DNA of 64,000 bases from Solirubrobacteraceae bacterium. Lineage in GTDB: Bacteria; Actinomycetota; Thermoleophilia; Solirubrobacterales; Solirubrobacteraceae. The translations under genes were made by a program, and so were the position numbers. The notes beneath the pieces were generated by a model that saw only the letters and a list, made by a program, of their open reading frames with translations, had not been told where the DNA came from and ran no database searches. Shown here piece after piece: positions 1-9,245 of the stretch (its first letter is position 1; every line of letters starts with the position of its first letter). The stretch covers positions 106,481-170,480 of the forward strand of contig JAUJPF010000005.1 in the NCBI GenBank assembly GCA_030447275.1. Direction: 5' to 3'.

Positions 1-485
1 CAGAACGTCAAGAAGCGCGCGAACAGGAGCTCCCTGCGCGCCCGCAGGTGGACGAGCAGCGCTTCGAGCCCGCGCCACGCCTCGCGGTGCGGCGCGTCGG
101 CGGCCAGCGCGGGGTCGAGGTCCTCCGCGTCGCCGGCCCGCCGGACGACCTCGACCACGGCCTCGGTGCGCGCGGTCCCGATCAGCCCGAGCACCCGCGG
201 CGCGAGCACGTCGCAGTCGTGGACCTCGCCGAGCAGGTCCTGGAGCTCCTTGGTGCGCCGCCCGGCCTGCCGCGCGTAGGGGCCGAAGCAGGGCTCGGTG
301 ACCTCGAGGACGTAGCGCAGCCGCTTGGCGGCGATCCGCATGTCGTGCAGCGCCTCGACCTCGGCGGGGTCGAGCGCGCGCGGCACGAACGACCACAGCT
401 CGTCGAGGCGGGCGGCGACGATGCGCTCGGCGTTGTCGCCCAGCGTGCCCGCGGGGTCGAGGCCCTTGACCTTGCGCGCCTTCAC
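1..485 (-). CDS. CHAD domain protein, second half-repeat (partial at window edge)
   Basis: A GTG start at 485 opens a frame that runs off the left edge. I translated it by hand for about 161 residues. It has the CHAD hallmark HDMRIAAKRLRYVLE near residue 47 and LLGEVHDCDV near residue 85. CHAD domains are helical bundles with conserved His/Arg/Lys that bind inorganic polyphosphate. The start overlaps the upstream gene's stop as GTGA, so the two are probably translationally coupled. The protein matches the C-terminal half of a normal two-repeat CHAD domain; the N-terminal half is the adjacent gene. The C-terminus is not visible. Confidence 0.8.
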   Translation of the reverse strand, partial: MKARKVKGLDPAGTLGDNAERIVAARLDELWSFVPRALDPAEVEALHDMRIAAKRLRYVLEVTEPCFGPYARQAGRRTKELQDLLGEVHDCDVLAPRVLGLIGTARTEAVVEVVRRAGDAEDLDPALAADAPHREAWRGLEALLVHLRARRELLFARFLTF

Positions 486-949
486 GCGACCAGCCGCTCC
501 AGCCGCTCGCGCAGGGTGGGTGGGCCCGTTTCGGCGTGGCGCAGCGCGGCGGCGAGGATCTCGTTGCCGGCGCGCTGCTCGTCGCGCAGCGCCGCGGCGA
601 ACACCTCGAGCCCCACGCGCTCTTCGGAGCCCATCGCCGCCTCCAGCGCGTCGGTCGCCGCGAGCTGCACGTCGGGGTCGCGGCGCGCGCCGAGCGCGTC
701 GGCCAGCGCCTTGACCTCGCGCAGCGCCGCGCGGTGCTCGTCGCGCTCGAAGCACGGCGCGAAGATCTCGAGGACCGCCCGCAGCCGCCTCGTCGCGACG
801 CGCATCGCGTGGACGCGCTCGATGTCGCTCGTGTCGAGGACGCCCTCGAGGTGCTGCCACAGCTCGCCGGCCCGCACGGCGACCGTCCGCGTCGCGGCCT
901 CGGCGAAGGTCATCTCGGCGTCGATCGGGACGGGCGCGGCCTTCGCCAT
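482..949 (-). CDS. CHAD domain protein, first half-repeat
   Basis: 155 residues. It has the CHAD motif HAMRVATRRLRAVLEIFAPCF near residue 50 and LGARRDPDVQ near residue 87, which look like the first of the two helical repeats of a CHAD domain. The ATG at 949 overlaps the stop of the exopolyphosphatase gene (ATGA), and its own TGA overlaps the GTG of the next CHAD gene. The three genes therefore form one coupled minus-strand operon. Family role: binding of polyphosphate. A usual CHAD domain has both repeats in one chain of about 280 residues, so this gene is half-length. Confidence 0.82.
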   Translation of the reverse strand: MAKAAPVPIDAEMTFAEAATRTVAVRAGELWQHLEGVLDTSDIERVHAMRVATRRLRAVLEIFAPCFERDEHRAALREVKALADALGARRDPDVQLAATDALEAAMGSEERVGLEVFAAALRDEQRAGNEILAAALRHAETGPPTLRERLERLVA

Positions 950-1821
950 CAGGCCGCCCGCCGCTTCGCCAGCTCGTCGAGGACGACGCCCTCGCGCACC
1001 CCGCCGCGGCCGACCTCGAGCGCGACGCCGAACGTGCGGCTCGCCTCCTCGAGGATGGCCATCCCGGCGGGCAGCAGCCGCACGCGCTCGGGGTCGAGGC
1101 CGAGGCGTCCCGCGACCTCTGCCGAGGGGGCGGCCGCGAGCGCGCTCAGCCCGCGGCCGAGCCCCTCGGGGTCGAGCACCGAGCCGACGAGCCGGCACAG
1201 CGAGCCGGCGCTGCCCCCGACGGCGTAGGCGACCGGCGGCTGCGGGACCTCCAGCCCCTCGAACACCCCGGCGACGTGCTGGCGGACCCGGTGCAGCTCG
1301 GCCTCCCCCGGCGGATCCGACCGCAGGTAGGCCTCGGCCAGGAGGCCGCTGCCGACCCGCAGCGACGTCGACCACGAGACGCCGCCGGCCGGCGTGCCGA
1401 CGACCAGCTCGGTCGAGCCACCGCCGACGTCGACGACGCCGACCTCGCCGCGCGGCGGCTCGGGGAGCGTGCCGGTCGCGCCGAGGAAGGCGAGCCGCGC
1501 CTCGTCCTCGCCGCTGAGGACCTCGACGGTCACCCCGGCTCGCGCGCGGATCGCCGCCGACAGCTCGTCGCCGTTGACGGCGTCGCGCAGCGCGGCGGTG
1601 CCGACGGCCCGCACCTGCGCGCAGCCGTGCTCGCGCGCGACGCGCGCGTGGGAGGCGACGGCGTCGGCGATGGCGTCGATCCGCTCGGGCGGGATCTCCG
1701 TCCGGCCGCGCAGCCGCGTGTAGGCGCGGCGCTGCTCGACCTCGCGGAGCGCGCCGCCCGCGACGTCGGCCACCAACAGGCGGGTCGTGTTCGACCCGAT
1801 GTCGATGCACGCGCAGAGCAC
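949..1821 (-). CDS. Ppx/GppA family exopolyphosphatase
   Basis: 290 residues from GTG 1821. It carries the two sugar-kinase-fold phosphate motifs of the family: DIGSNTTRLLVAD at the N-terminus and VGVVDVGGGSTELVVG near residue 125. Known family role: removal of terminal phosphate from polyphosphate, or of the 5' phosphate from pppGpp. The length fits the short, HD-less actinobacterial form. It is the first gene of an operon with two CHAD (polyphosphate-binding) genes, which supports polyphosphate as substrate. It is divergent from the ABC transporter starting at 1843, so the promoters share about 20 bp or lie inside the genes. Confidence 0.85.
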   Translation of the reverse strand: MLCACIDIGSNTTRLLVADVAGGALREVEQRRAYTRLRGRTEIPPERIDAIADAVASHARVAREHGCAQVRAVGTAALRDAVNGDELSAAIRARAGVTVEVLSGEDEARLAFLGATGTLPEPPRGEVGVVDVGGGSTELVVGTPAGGVSWSTSLRVGSGLLAEAYLRSDPPGEAELHRVRQHVAGVFEGLEVPQPPVAYAVGGSAGSLCRLVGSVLDPEGLGRGLSALAAAPSAEVAGRLGLDPERVRLLPAGMAILEEASRTFGVALEVGRGGVREGVVLDELAKRRAA

Positions 1822-1842
1822 ACGCGTACTGTACGAGCGGTC

Positions 1843-2727
1843 GTGCAGGCGCCCGCGATCCTGGTCCGAGACCTTCACAAGTCCTACCCCTCGATCGAGG
1901 CCGTCCGCGGCATCGACTTCGAGGTCGCGCGGGGCGAGGTCTTCGGCCTGCTCGGCCCGAACGGCGCCGGCAAGACGACCACGGTCGAGATCCTCGAGGG
2001 CTACCGCGAGCGCACCGCAGGGATCGTGTCGGTCCTCGGCCACGACCCCGGCCAGCGCCCGCGCACGCTGCGCGAGCGGGTGGGGATCGTCCTCCAGGGC
2101 GGCGGCGTCTACCGCCACGTCACGGTCCGGGAGCTGCTGGATCACTGGGCCCACCTCTACCCGGCGCCGCGCGACGTGGACGAGGTCATCGAGCTGGCCG
2201 GGCTGGGCGGCAAGCAGCACGAGCGCACGCGCAGCCTCTCCGGCGGCCAGCGGCGGCGGCTCGACTTCGCGCTCGCGCTGGTCGGCGATCCCGAGCTGAT
2301 CTTCCTCGACGAGCCGACCACCGGCTTCGACCCGGCGGCGCGGCGGGCGGCATGGCAGACCGTCCGCACGCTGGCCGAGCTGGGCAAGACGGTGCTGCTG
2401 ACGACGCACTACCTCGACGAGGCGCAGGCGCTGTGCGACCGCGTCGCGATCATGAAGGACGGGCGGATCCTGACCATCGGCGCGCCCGCCGAGCTGGGCG
2501 TCGGCGCGCTGTACCGCGTGGTCTGGCGCGACGCCGAGACCGGCGAGGTCCAGAGCCGCGAGACCGAGGACCCGACGGGGCTGCTCCACCAGCTCACGTC
2601 GGCCGCGCTCGCCCGCGGAGAGCCGCTGCGCGACATCACGGTCGCACGGCCGTCGCTGGAGGACGTCTACCTCGACCTGACCGAGGAGCCGAGCGCCGCC
2701 GCCTCGCAGGAGGTGCGCGATGGCTGA
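1843..2727 (+). CDS. ABC-2 type exporter, ATP-binding subunit
   Basis: 294 residues from GTG 1843. Walker A GPNGAGKTTT near residue 38, signature LSGGQRRRLD, Walker B LIFLDEPTTGFD and H-loop LLTTHYLDEAQ are all intact. The C-terminal extension ends in RPSLEDVYLDLTEE, typical of DrrA/CcmA-like exporter ATPases. The last codons overlap the permease start by 8 nt, and a strong AGGAGG at 2708-2713 serves the permease. Together they form a two-gene exporter. The substrate cannot be read from sequence; relatives export drugs, lipids or polysaccharides. Confidence 0.88.
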   Translation: MQAPAILVRDLHKSYPSIEAVRGIDFEVARGEVFGLLGPNGAGKTTTVEILEGYRERTAGIVSVLGHDPGQRPRTLRERVGIVLQGGGVYRHVTVRELLDHWAHLYPAPRDVDEVIELAGLGGKQHERTRSLSGGQRRRLDFALALVGDPELIFLDEPTTGFDPAARRAAWQTVRTLAELGKTVLLTTHYLDEAQALCDRVAIMKDGRILTIGAPAELGVGALYRVVWRDAETGEVQSRETEDPTGLLHQLTSAALARGEPLRDITVARPSLEDVYLDLTEEPSAAASQEVRDG

Positions 2728-3451
2728 CGTCGCGATCGCCTGGCGCCAGTACCGCCTCGAGCGCCGGATGTTCTGGCGCAACCCGAGCGCGGCGTTCTTC
2801 AACTTCGCGCTGCCGCTGATCTTCCTCGCCCTGTTCGGCGCGGTCTTCGCCGACGACCAGGAGACGCTCGACGTCATCGTCCCCGGCATCGCCGGCATGA
2901 GCGTGATGTCGACGACGTTCTCCGCCCTGGCGATGAACCTCACCTTCCTGCGCGAGCAGGGGGTGCTCAAGCGCATCCGCGGCACGCCGCTGCCGCCGGG
3001 CGCCTACCTCGGCGGGATCGCCGCCAACGCGGTCACCAACACGGCGATCCAGATCGCGATCATCACGGTGGCCGGCAAGCTCCTGTTCGGCGTCGACTGG
3101 CCGAAGGACCCGCTCGCGCTGGTGGTCTTCGTGGCGGCGGGCGTCGTCTGCTTCGCGCTGCTCGGCGTCGCGCTCTCGCACGCGATCCCGAACTTCGACT
3201 CCGCCCCGGCCTACGTCAACGCCGTCTTCCTCCCGGTGATCTTCGTCTCGGGCGTCTTCTACGACGTCGACAACACGCCGGCGATCCTCCGCGACATCGC
3301 CGAGGTGCTGCCGCTCAAGCACGTCATCGACGGCCTGTCGGGCGCGATGGTCACCGGCGAGGGCGCGTGGTCGGGGCTCGTGGTCGTCGCGCTGTGGACG
3401 CTCGCGGGCGCCGTGCTCGCCGTCCGCGGCTTCAGGTGGGACGCGCGCTGA
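2720..3451 (+). CDS. ABC-2 type exporter, permease subunit
   Basis: 243 residues with about six hydrophobic segments, matching the ABC-2 membrane family. The typical N-terminal amphipathic stretch LERRMFWRNPSAAFFNF leads into the first membrane span. The start is fixed by AGGAGG at 2708-2713, six bases before the ATG. It is translationally coupled to the ATPase gene and forms the membrane channel of the exporter. Its 3' end overlaps the convergent acetyltransferase gene by 20 nt. Confidence 0.85.
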   Translation: MADVAIAWRQYRLERRMFWRNPSAAFFNFALPLIFLALFGAVFADDQETLDVIVPGIAGMSVMSTTFSALAMNLTFLREQGVLKRIRGTPLPPGAYLGGIAANAVTNTAIQIAIITVAGKLLFGVDWPKDPLALVVFVAAGVVCFALLGVALSHAIPNFDSAPAYVNAVFLPVIFVSGVFYDVDNTPAILRDIAEVLPLKHVIDGLSGAMVTGEGAWSGLVVVALWTLAGAVLAVRGFRWDAR

Positions 3452-4040
3452 CGAACGCCGGCGGCGGCTCGCCGTCCAGCGACCACGCGATCGCGGCGAG
3501 CGGCGTGCCCGCGAGATCGGCGCGCAGCAGCGAGAACACACGGACGTCGTGCACCTGGTCGCCGTGGCGGTGGTACGCGCGCAGCGTCCCCTCGGCCACG
3601 AACCCGAGCTTCGCCAGCGCGCGCTGCGACCGCGGGTTGGCCGGCGCCGCGTAGGCGCCGATCCGCTCGAGCCCGAGCGCGTCGAACGCGAGCCGGGCGA
3701 CGAGCGCCTTGGCCTCGGTGTTCGCGCCCGTCCCCCAGTGCGCGCGCCCGAACCACGTGCCGACGACCGCGCGGCGGTCGCGCAGGCTCCACTCCCCCAG
3801 CCCGATCACGCCGATCGGCCCGTGCTCGCGGTGGTCGATCAGCAGGTCGAGCTGGCGGCCCGCCTCGCGCTCGGCGGGGAGCCGCGCGATGTACGCGTGC
3901 GCGTCCTCGACGCCGCGGTGCGGGCCCCACGAGAAGAACCGCGTCACCTCGGGGTCGCGCGCGTGCGCGAAGAGCGCCTCCGCGTCGGCGGGCTCGGCGT
4001 AGCGCAGGGTCAGCGTCGGACCGGTGGCGCGCAGTGACAT
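3432..4040 (-). CDS. GNAT family N-acetyltransferase (RimJ/RimL type)
   Basis: 202 residues from ATG 4040. The layout is that of RimJ/RimL-like GNAT enzymes: strand TLTLRYAEPADAEALFAHA, central GVIGLGEWSLRDRRAVVGTW, the acetyl-CoA loop region GTGANTEAKALVARLAF, and the family-typical NPRSQRALAKLGFVAEGTLR. Family role: transfer of acetyl from acetyl-CoA to a protein N-terminus or small amine; the substrate here is unknown. It is divergent from the phosphoesterase gene (gap 9 bp) and convergent with the ABC permease. Confidence 0.85.
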   Translation of the reverse strand: MSLRATGPTLTLRYAEPADAEALFAHARDPEVTRFFSWGPHRGVEDAHAYIARLPAEREAGRQLDLLIDHREHGPIGVIGLGEWSLRDRRAVVGTWFGRAHWGTGANTEAKALVARLAFDALGLERIGAYAAPANPRSQRALAKLGFVAEGTLRAYHRHGDQVHDVRVFSLLRADLAGTPLAAIAWSLDGEPPPAFVSARPT

Positions 4041-4049
4041 GATCGTCCC

Positions 4050-4730
4050 ATGATCGCGCTGCTGTACGACGTTCACGGCAACCTGCCGGCGTTGGACGCC
4101 GTCCTGGCCGACGCGAGGGCCGTGGGCGCGACGGGCTGGGTGGTCGGCGGCGACGTCGCGCTGTTCGGCGCGTTCCCGGCCGAGACCGTCGCCCGGCTGC
4201 GCTCGCTGGACGACGCGCAGTGGCTGCGCGGCAACGGCGAGCGGTGGACGGCGGCGCCCGCCGAGGCCCCGGGCGAGGGGTCGGTGCCGGGGGCGATCGC
4301 GGCGGCGCGCGAGGCGCTCGGCGACGAGCTGGTCGCCGAGCTCGGGCGGCTTCCCGAGAGCGTCGCGCTGGGCGACGACGCGCGCGCCTGGCACGGGTCG
4401 CCGGCCGGCGACGTGCTCTCGTTCCTCCCCGACCCGGCGCCGAGCGACGCCGAGCTGCTCGCGGGCGTGACCGAGCGCCGGCTCGTGTTCGGGCACACCC
4501 ACCTGCCGTTCCGGCGCGTCCACGAGGGGATCGAGCTGATCAACCCGGGCTCGGTCGGGATGCCGATGGACGGCGACCGCCGCGCCGCGTACGCGCTCCT
4601 GCACGCCGACGGCGGCGTCGAGCACCGGCGGGTCGAGTATCCGGTCGACGAGGTCGTCGCGACGTTGCGCGAGCGCGACGCCGCGTGGGCGGACGCCGTG
4701 GCCGGCCGCGTCGAGCGGGCCGCGTTCTAG
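4050..4730 (+). CDS. Calcineurin-like metallophosphoesterase
   Basis: 226 residues. The binuclear metal motifs are present in order: DVHGNLPAL (D-x-H) at the N-terminus, GGDVALFG, RGNGER in place of the usual GNHD/E block, and GHTHLPF near residue 148. This is the compact YfcE/MJ0936-like class of phosphodiesterases. The GNGER variant is common in this subfamily. The substrate is not predictable from sequence. It stands alone, divergent from the acetyltransferase. Confidence 0.85.
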   Translation: MIALLYDVHGNLPALDAVLADARAVGATGWVVGGDVALFGAFPAETVARLRSLDDAQWLRGNGERWTAAPAEAPGEGSVPGAIAAAREALGDELVAELGRLPESVALGDDARAWHGSPAGDVLSFLPDPAPSDAELLAGVTERRLVFGHTHLPFRRVHEGIELINPGSVGMPMDGDRRAAYALLHADGGVEHRRVEYPVDEVVATLRERDAAWADAVAGRVERAAF

Positions 4731-4734
4731 GGCG

Positions 4735-5584
4735 CTACGCCGCCATCCGGCTCCGCCCGGCGAGCTCCGAGCGCCCGCCGCCGGCGCGCTTGACCACGTA
4801 CATCGCGGCGTCGGCGGCGCGCAGGAGCGCCGCGGGATCCTCGCTGCCGTCGCCGGCCAGCGCGACGCCGACGCTCACCCCGCCGGGGACCTGCTCGACG
4901 ACGCGGTCGGCGACGAGCCGCGCCTCGGCCGGGCCGGCGACCTCGCACAGCACGACGAACTCGTCGCCGCCGAGCCGGGCCGCGGTGTCGCCGCCGCGCA
5001 GCACGCCGCCCAGCCGGTGCGCGACCTCGACGAGGAACTGGTCGCCGGCGGCGTGGCCGAGCGTGTCGTTGACGGCCTTGAAGCGGTCGAGGTCGAGGGC
5101 GAGCGCCGCCAGCAGCGGCGCCGCCCGCGGGTGCCGGCTCAGCCCGACGCGCAGCCGGTCGGCGCGCACCGTGCGGGTGGGCCGGCCCGTGAGCGGGTCG
5201 GGCAGCGCCAGGCGGGCCACCCGCGCCGCGCGCCACCGCGGGCGCGCCGGCGTGCCGCAGCGCCCGCGCGAGCGCGCGGCCGTCGGCGCTGGGCTTGCCG
5301 AGCGCGTCCTGCGCGCCGGCGCGGACGGCGTCGAGCGCGAGCCGGTCGTCGTCGCTGTCGGCGAGGACGACGATCGGGCGCCCGAGCGCGGCGGCATGCA
5401 CGCGATCGAGCGTGTCCGGGCCGTCGAGCAGCACGCAGTCAACGCCGTCGTCGAGCAGCCGGTCGACGGCCTGCTCGGCCGTGCGCACGACCTCGAGCCG
5501 GAACTCGGCGGGAGCGGCGTCCTCGAGCAGCGCCGCGGCATACGCCGCGTACCCCTTGCTCTGCTCGACCATCAACACCCGCAT
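4735..5584 (-). CDS. Receiver-GGDEF diguanylate cyclase, frameshifted
   Basis: Two overlapping frames together give one protein. The N-terminal receiver-like domain starts at ATG 5584 ([11 protein letters not shown]), with a candidate phospho-acceptor in CVLLDGPDT and a Lys in LGKPS. After about residue 110 the frame changes near 5230-5250, in a GGCGCGCC-rich run. It continues as [26 protein letters not shown] and [10 protein letters not shown], a complete GGDEF active site. Family role: synthesis of cyclic-di-GMP from GTP. The shift is either a sequence error or a real inactivation; the intact GGDEF core favours error. Confidence 0.75.
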
Positions 5585-5663
5585 GGAGGCCATGCTGCCA
5601 GGACTGAAGTCGCGTCTGGGGGCTTTGGACGGATGTCCGACGGCGACTGGTACGTTCGCGCCG

Positions 5664-6161
5664 ATGAGCGCCGACGACGAGCCCATTGACGTCGTCCTCA
5701 CCGCCGGCGACCTCGATCCGCACGTCGTCGCCGCGCGCGAGCTGCTGCACCGCGTGAGCGCGATCGAGGTCCAGGCGGTCGTCGACCGCGGCACCGATCG
5801 CTCGCCCGCGCTCATCACCTGCGGCCGGATGCGGCCGATCGAGGTCGTCGACGACGGCCGCACCGTCCACCTCCCGCACACCGCCGAGCTCGACGCGCAG
5901 CCGCCGTCGCTGCCGGCCGTACCGCCGCTGCCGCCGATCGAGGTCGACGTCGCCGCGAGCACGGTGAGCGCGCCGCTCGGCGCGATACCGGCCCTCGCCG
6001 AGGCCGTCGAGGCGCTCGCCGCGTCGCTCGGCGCGCGCAGCGTCGCGCTAGGGTTCTTCCAGACCACGGACGACGAGAACCCGCTCGGGATCGCGGCGCG
6101 CGTCGGCGAGCCCGTCGTGCTCACGCTCGGGGAGGAGCAGTTCGGCCTGCCAACGGCTTAA
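5664..6161 (+). CDS. Hypothetical protein, 165 aa
   Basis: ATG 5664 to 6161. It is acidic and alanine/proline rich, with no signal peptide or membrane span. A proline-rich middle (LPAVPPLPPIEVDV) separates an N-terminal part from a C-terminal part ending in GEPVVLTLGEEQFGLP. I do not recognise a family. It is divergent from the GGDEF gene and sits just before the MCE cluster, separated by an 82-bp gap that probably contains the MCE promoter. Confidence 0.55.
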   Translation: MSADDEPIDVVLTAGDLDPHVVAARELLHRVSAIEVQAVVDRGTDRSPALITCGRMRPIEVVDDGRTVHLPHTAELDAQPPSLPAVPPLPPIEVDVAASTVSAPLGAIPALAEAVEALAASLGARSVALGFFQTTDDENPLGIAARVGEPVVLTLGEEQFGLPTA

Positions 6162-6243
6162 CGCCAGGTTCATCCCATACCGCCTTTACTGGCGCACCGC
6201 GGGCGGCGTTCTCCTAGCTTCCCGCGCTAACGCAGGACCTCGT

Positions 6244-7647
6244 ATGGCAGAGAACGAAGAGGAACGCACAAGCTGGATCGGCCGGATCGCAGCCCTGGCG
6301 GCATTGCTGCTCGCCATGGTCGTGGTCGGCTGGCTCCTGCTCGGGAGGGAAGACGCCTACACCGTCAAGGCGCGCTTCCAGGCGGCCACGAACGTGGTCG
6401 ACGGCAACCTCGTGCAGGTCGCCGGGCGCCGCGTCGGCCTCGTCGACAAGATCGAGCTGTCCGACGACGGCCAGGCCGAGCTGACGCTCAAGATCGAGGA
6501 CGAGACCATCGTCCCGCTGCGCACCGGCACCCGCGCGACGCTGCGGATCGCGTCGCTCTCCGGCTCGGCCAACCGCTACGTCGACCTCCGCATCCCGCCC
6601 GCCGGCGGCGAGAAGATCGACGAGGGCGGCATCCTCGACGTGAGCGAGACGACGTCCGCCGTCGAGGTGGACCAGCTCTTCCAGCTGTTCGACCGGCGCA
6701 CCCGCACGGGGCTGCGCGGCTTCTTCCGCGGACAGGCCAAGCAGTGGGGCAACGACCAGGGCCCGCTCGCCAACCAGGGCTGGAACTACGTCAATCCCGC
6801 GCTCGTGTCCGCCGCGCGGCTCTTCCGCGAGCTGGACTACGACCGTCAGGTGCTCGAGGAGTTCGTCGTCAACTCCTCGAAGCTCGTCACCGACGTCGCC
6901 GACCGCCGCGACGACCTGGCGACGCTGGTCGACCAGCTCGCCGACATGACCGGCGCGATCGCCGTCGAGGAGGGCAACCTGCGCTCGGCGATCGACCAGC
7001 TCCCGGACTTCATGCGCAGCGCGAACTCCACCTTCGTCGACCTGCGCTCGACGCTCGACGAGCTCGCGCCGGTGGTCGAGGCCTCCAAGCCGGTGACGCC
7101 GAAGCTGCGCGCCGTCCTCGCCGAGCTGAACCCGTTCGCGCGTGAGGCCGTCCCGACCGTCCGGGGCCTGTCGCGCCTCGTCAAGCGCGAGGGCCGCGAC
7201 AACGACCTCATCGACCTGGCCAAGAGCGTCGCGCCGCTGCGCGACGTCGCCACCCGCCCGGTCTTCCGCAACGGCAAGGAGCGCCCGGGCGGCTTCGAGA
7301 CGTCGGTCGAGTCGCTCAAGGGCCAGACGCCGCACATCGGGTACTTCCGCCCCTACGTCGTCGACTTCAGCAGCTGGCTCGACGACTTCAGCCACTCGGG
7401 CATCTACGACGCCAACGGGTCCGCCAGCCGCGTCTCCGCGTCCGTGAACGCGTTCGCGTCCGTCGGCTCGCAGCTCAAGCTCGTCCCCGAGGAGCTGCGC
7501 CAGCAGGTCACCAACCAGGCCACCCGCAGCGGCCAGAACAACCGCTGCCCGGGGTCCATGGAGCGCCCCTGGTCGGACGGCTCCAACCCGTGGAAGCCGA
7601 CCGCCGACCACGACTGCGACCTCAGCCAGGTGCCCCCGGGACGATGA
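6244..7647 (+). CDS. MCE/MlaD family protein 1
   Basis: 467 residues. One N-terminal membrane span (about residues 15-34) is followed by an MCE/MlaD domain: YTVKARFQAATNVVDGN, VAGRRVGLVDKIEL, then ATLRIASLSGSANRYVDL. A long helical tail follows, with repeated DL/DEL heptads. Family role: MCE proteins bind and pass lipids across the cell envelope. The ATG lies 9 nt after AGGA. It is the first of six consecutive MCE genes; its TGA overlaps the next ATG (ATGA). Confidence 0.88.
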   Translation: MAENEEERTSWIGRIAALAALLLAMVVVGWLLLGREDAYTVKARFQAATNVVDGNLVQVAGRRVGLVDKIELSDDGQAELTLKIEDETIVPLRTGTRATLRIASLSGSANRYVDLRIPPAGGEKIDEGGILDVSETTSAVEVDQLFQLFDRRTRTGLRGFFRGQAKQWGNDQGPLANQGWNYVNPALVSAARLFRELDYDRQVLEEFVVNSSKLVTDVADRRDDLATLVDQLADMTGAIAVEEGNLRSAIDQLPDFMRSANSTFVDLRSTLDELAPVVEASKPVTPKLRAVLAELNPFAREAVPTVRGLSRLVKREGRDNDLIDLAKSVAPLRDVATRPVFRNGKERPGGFETSVESLKGQTPHIGYFRPYVVDFSSWLDDFSHSGIYDANGSASRVSASVNAFASVGSQLKLVPEELRQQVTNQATRSGQNNRCPGSMERPWSDGSNPWKPTADHDCDLSQVPPGR

Positions 7648-9245
7648 AGCGGCTCCTCGGCATCCTCCTCCTCGTCGGCGCCGTCGCGGCGATCGCCGTG
7701 CTCGGCACCGGCGCCTCCGAGCAGGACAAGGGCGCGCGCTACTGGGTCCAGTTCGACAACGCCTTCGGCGTCACCTCGGGCGCCGACCTGAAGATCGCCG
7801 GCGTCCGCGCCGGCAAGGTCACCGACATGAAGCTCGACCGCCGCAACATGAAGGCGCTGATCGGCTTCGAGATCAACCAGACGGGGTTCGACGACCTGCG
7901 CAAGGACGTCCGCTGCGAGACGCGCCCTCAGTCGCTCATCGGCGAGTACTTCATCGACTGCCGCCCCGGCACCTCGCCGGTCCGGCTGAAGCCCGGCGAC
8001 ACGATCCCGGTCGAGCAGACCGAGACCACGATCCCGCTCGACCTCATCAACAACATCATGCGCCGCCCCTACCGCGAGCGCTTCAGCATCCTGCTCTCGC
8101 AGCTCGGGGCGGGCCTCGCCGCACGCGGGCCCGACCTCAACGAGACGATCCGCCGCGCCGTGCCCGCCCTGCGCCAGGTCGACCGGCTGCTGGCCATCCT
8201 CGCCGAGCAGCGCAAGACGATCAGCCAGCTCTACGACGACGCCGAGGAGGTCACGACGACGGTGGCCGCCAAGCGCAACCAGGTCGCGCGCTTCGTCGAC
8301 GAGGCGCGCGACACGGCGATCGCCGCCGGCAGCGAGGAGAACGGGATCAAGCGCCAGTGGGCGACGCTGCCGACCTTCCTGCGCGAGCTGCGCCCGACGC
8401 TCGCGCAGCTCGACGCGACCGCGGACGAGCAGATCCCGGCGTTCCGCAACCTGCGCACGGCGTCGCCCTTCCTGCGGACGCTGTTCGAGACGCTCGGGCC
8501 CTACGCCGAGGCGTCGCGGCCCGCCACCCGGACGCTGGCCAACGCGGCGCAGCAGGGCCGCCGGGCGGTCAAGGCGGCGCGCGAGCCGATCGCCGAGCTG
8601 CGCAAGGGCGTCGACGACCTGCCCGAGGCGGCGAACAACCTGGGGATCACGCTCGACCACCTGCACGATCCGCGCTTTGCGAGCGAGAAGGACACGCGCG
8701 CCGGCCGCGGGCCCGACGGCGGCTACACGGGCTTCGAGGTGCTGCTCCGCTACTTCTTCCGCCAGTCGCAGGCGCTCAACCTGTTCGACGGCTCGAGCTA
8801 CATCCTCAAGGCGTCGCTGTTCCTCGACCGGCCGTGCGCGAACTACGCAGACGTCACGGCGGTCAGGACCGGCCAGGCGCCCGAGCGCTGCCGCGCGTGG
8901 ATGGGCCCGACCCAGCCCGGCATCACCACGCCGGACTTCTCGGGCGAGCGTCCGGGGCCCGGCGTCCAGGGCGCCGGCGGGACGGAGCCGACGGGGCCCG
9001 GCCGCCGGAGCGCCGGCGGCTCGCGCGCCGGCTCGGGCGGCTCCGGCGGCGGCGGCGGCGACGACGCGCGGCGAGGCGGCGGCGGCGGCTCCGGCTCCTT
9101 CGGCCTCTCGCCGCTCCCCGACCTCGACAACGTGGTCCCGAACATCCCGCCGCTCCCCGAGGCGCCGCAGGCGCCCGACGTCGGCCGCGGCGGCGGCGCG
9201 CCCGACGGGACCGAGGACCTCCTGGACTTCCTGGTGGGCTCGTGA
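7644..9245 (+). CDS. MCE/MlaD family protein 2
   Basis: 533 residues, coupled to the previous gene by ATGA. An N-terminal span (LLGILLLVGAVAAIAVLG) leads into the MCE domain (WVQFDNAFGVTSGADLKIAG and VRCETRPQSLIGEYFIDC). A long alpha-helical region follows. The last 110 residues are low-complexity Gly/Ser/Arg-rich sequence with GGGGG runs, then a Pro-rich stretch, which is unusual among the six and may reach into the cell wall. Cys occurs both in the MCE domain and late in the chain. Confidence 0.87.
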   Translation: MKRLLGILLLVGAVAAIAVLGTGASEQDKGARYWVQFDNAFGVTSGADLKIAGVRAGKVTDMKLDRRNMKALIGFEINQTGFDDLRKDVRCETRPQSLIGEYFIDCRPGTSPVRLKPGDTIPVEQTETTIPLDLINNIMRRPYRERFSILLSQLGAGLAARGPDLNETIRRAVPALRQVDRLLAILAEQRKTISQLYDDAEEVTTTVAAKRNQVARFVDEARDTAIAAGSEENGIKRQWATLPTFLRELRPTLAQLDATADEQIPAFRNLRTASPFLRTLFETLGPYAEASRPATRTLANAAQQGRRAVKAAREPIAELRKGVDDLPEAANNLGITLDHLHDPRFASEKDTRAGRGPDGGYTGFEVLLRYFFRQSQALNLFDGSSYILKASLFLDRPCANYADVTAVRTGQAPERCRAWMGPTQPGITTPDFSGERPGPGVQGAGGTEPTGPGRRSAGGSRAGSGGSGGGGGDDARRGGGGGSGSFGLSPLPDLDNVVPNIPPLPEAPQAPDVGRGGGAPDGTEDLLDFLVGS

